From NCBI GenBank assembly GCA_937916035.1, contig CALGIH010000026.1, forward strand, positions 1 to 13,237: a DNA stretch of 13,237 bases, in the 5' to 3' direction. The DNA is from an uncultured Lacinutrix sp. Its GTDB lineage: Bacteria; Bacteroidota; Bacteroidia; Flavobacteriales; Flavobacteriaceae. Made by a program: the position numbers and the translations under genes. The notes under the pieces were generated by a model. It was not told the origin of the DNA. It was given only the letters and a program-made list of their open reading frames with translations, and did not search any database. This document shows positions 13,095 through 13,237 of this stretch, in pieces (position 1 is the stretch's first letter; each line of letters begins with the position of its first letter).

Positions 13095-13237
13095 TAGTTA
13101 TGCACGCTTTTCTGGAATTGCAATTCAAATGACAGTAATAATAGCTATTGGTGCATTTGTTGGGATAAAGCTCGACGAAAAATATCCAAATAAATATGGA
13201 ATATATAGCATAACATTATCATTTACTTCGGTGATAA
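13051..13237 (+). CDS. atpZ: AtpZ/AtpI-type ATP synthase accessory protein, 3'-truncated by window edge
   Basis: A small two-helix membrane protein usually encoded at the head of F1Fo ATP synthase operons, where it is associated with c-ring assembly and with Mg or Ca uptake. The visible 62 codons read MSNKNQTQKKKEQLNSYARF, then a first helix (SGIAIQMTVIIAIGAFVGIKL), the conserved loop LDEKYPNKYG and the start of the second helix. The start is GTG 13051, the only usable start in frame after the TAA at 13042-13044. The gene overlaps the bactofilin 3' end by 44 bp in a different frame, suggesting translational coupling. The remaining atp genes presumably follow beyond the window; that is inference from the usual flavobacterial order. 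Confidence 0.85.
   Translation, partial: MSNKNQTQKKKEQLNSYARFSGIAIQMTVIIAIGAFVGIKLDEKYPNKYGIYSITLSFTSVI

Noticed and set aside
13101..13140. ATG at 13101 as the start of the last gene
   Set aside because: That ATG is out of frame with the AtpZ sequence; the GTG at 13051 gives the expected N-terminus and the in-frame helix.
1..13237. CRISPR arrays, tRNA, rRNA, defence or toxin-antitoxin systems
   Set aside because: No regularly spaced repeats, clover-leaf sequence, rRNA-like sequence or defence-type protein motif was seen on either strand.

Overview
The window is AT-rich (roughly one third G+C by eye) and reads as the chromosome of a marine-type member of the Flavobacteriaceae (Bacteroidota). 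Evidence includes a SprE/PorW-type gliding and type IX secretion lipoprotein, families largely restricted to Bacteroidota (DUF6341, DUF6427, DUF4254, DUF5687), and -7 promoter boxes of the form TAnnTTTG in place of sigma70 boxes. Most Shine-Dalgarno sequences are weak or absent. All family assignments come from recognising the protein sequence; no database search was run.

Layout. (1) 1-775: the 3' part of a polyprenyl-phosphate sugar-1-phosphate transferase, the edge of a surface-polysaccharide locus. (2) 772-1442, minus strand: a decayed zone. It holds the C-terminal end of a glycosyltransferase fused in frame to what looks like the first 27 residues of an IS3-family OrfA transposase, then a 22-bp perfect palindrome, then the N-terminal fragment of a PaaK/CapK-like adenylating enzyme. 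(3) 1474-4580: purD, two small conserved Bacteroidota membrane-protein genes (DUF6341 minus, DUF6427 plus) and upp on the minus strand. The genes alternate in strand, and convergent pairs share their last few bases. (4) 4739-6444: a DUF4254 gene and a GT9 (heptosyltransferase-like) glycosyltransferase gene, separated by a 61-bp palindromic repeat. (5) 6647-7705, minus strand: a PaaE-like flavin/2Fe-2S oxidoreductase with a terminator about 180 bp past its stop. (6) 7808-10004: a two-gene ABC exporter (DUF5687 permease plus ATPase). (7) 10110 to the end: sprE/porW, a bactofilin gene and the start of atpZ, tightly spaced or overlapping, apparently leading into the ATP synthase operon.

The genes serve nucleotide metabolism (purD, upp), envelope polysaccharide assembly (sugar transferase, GT9, probably DUF4254), envelope export and motility (ABC exporter, SprE), and energy and cell-shape functions (atpZ, bactofilin). 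I see no defence system, CRISPR array, tRNA, rRNA or intact mobile element, and no clear undescribed multi-gene system.

The two most notable observations are a bactofilin gene interrupted by a single in-frame TAA at codon 16, with the rest of the frame intact and best explained by one C-to-T change, and the chimeric transposase-glycosyltransferase ORF at the edge of the polysaccharide locus. No gene-free stretch exceeds 300 bases.
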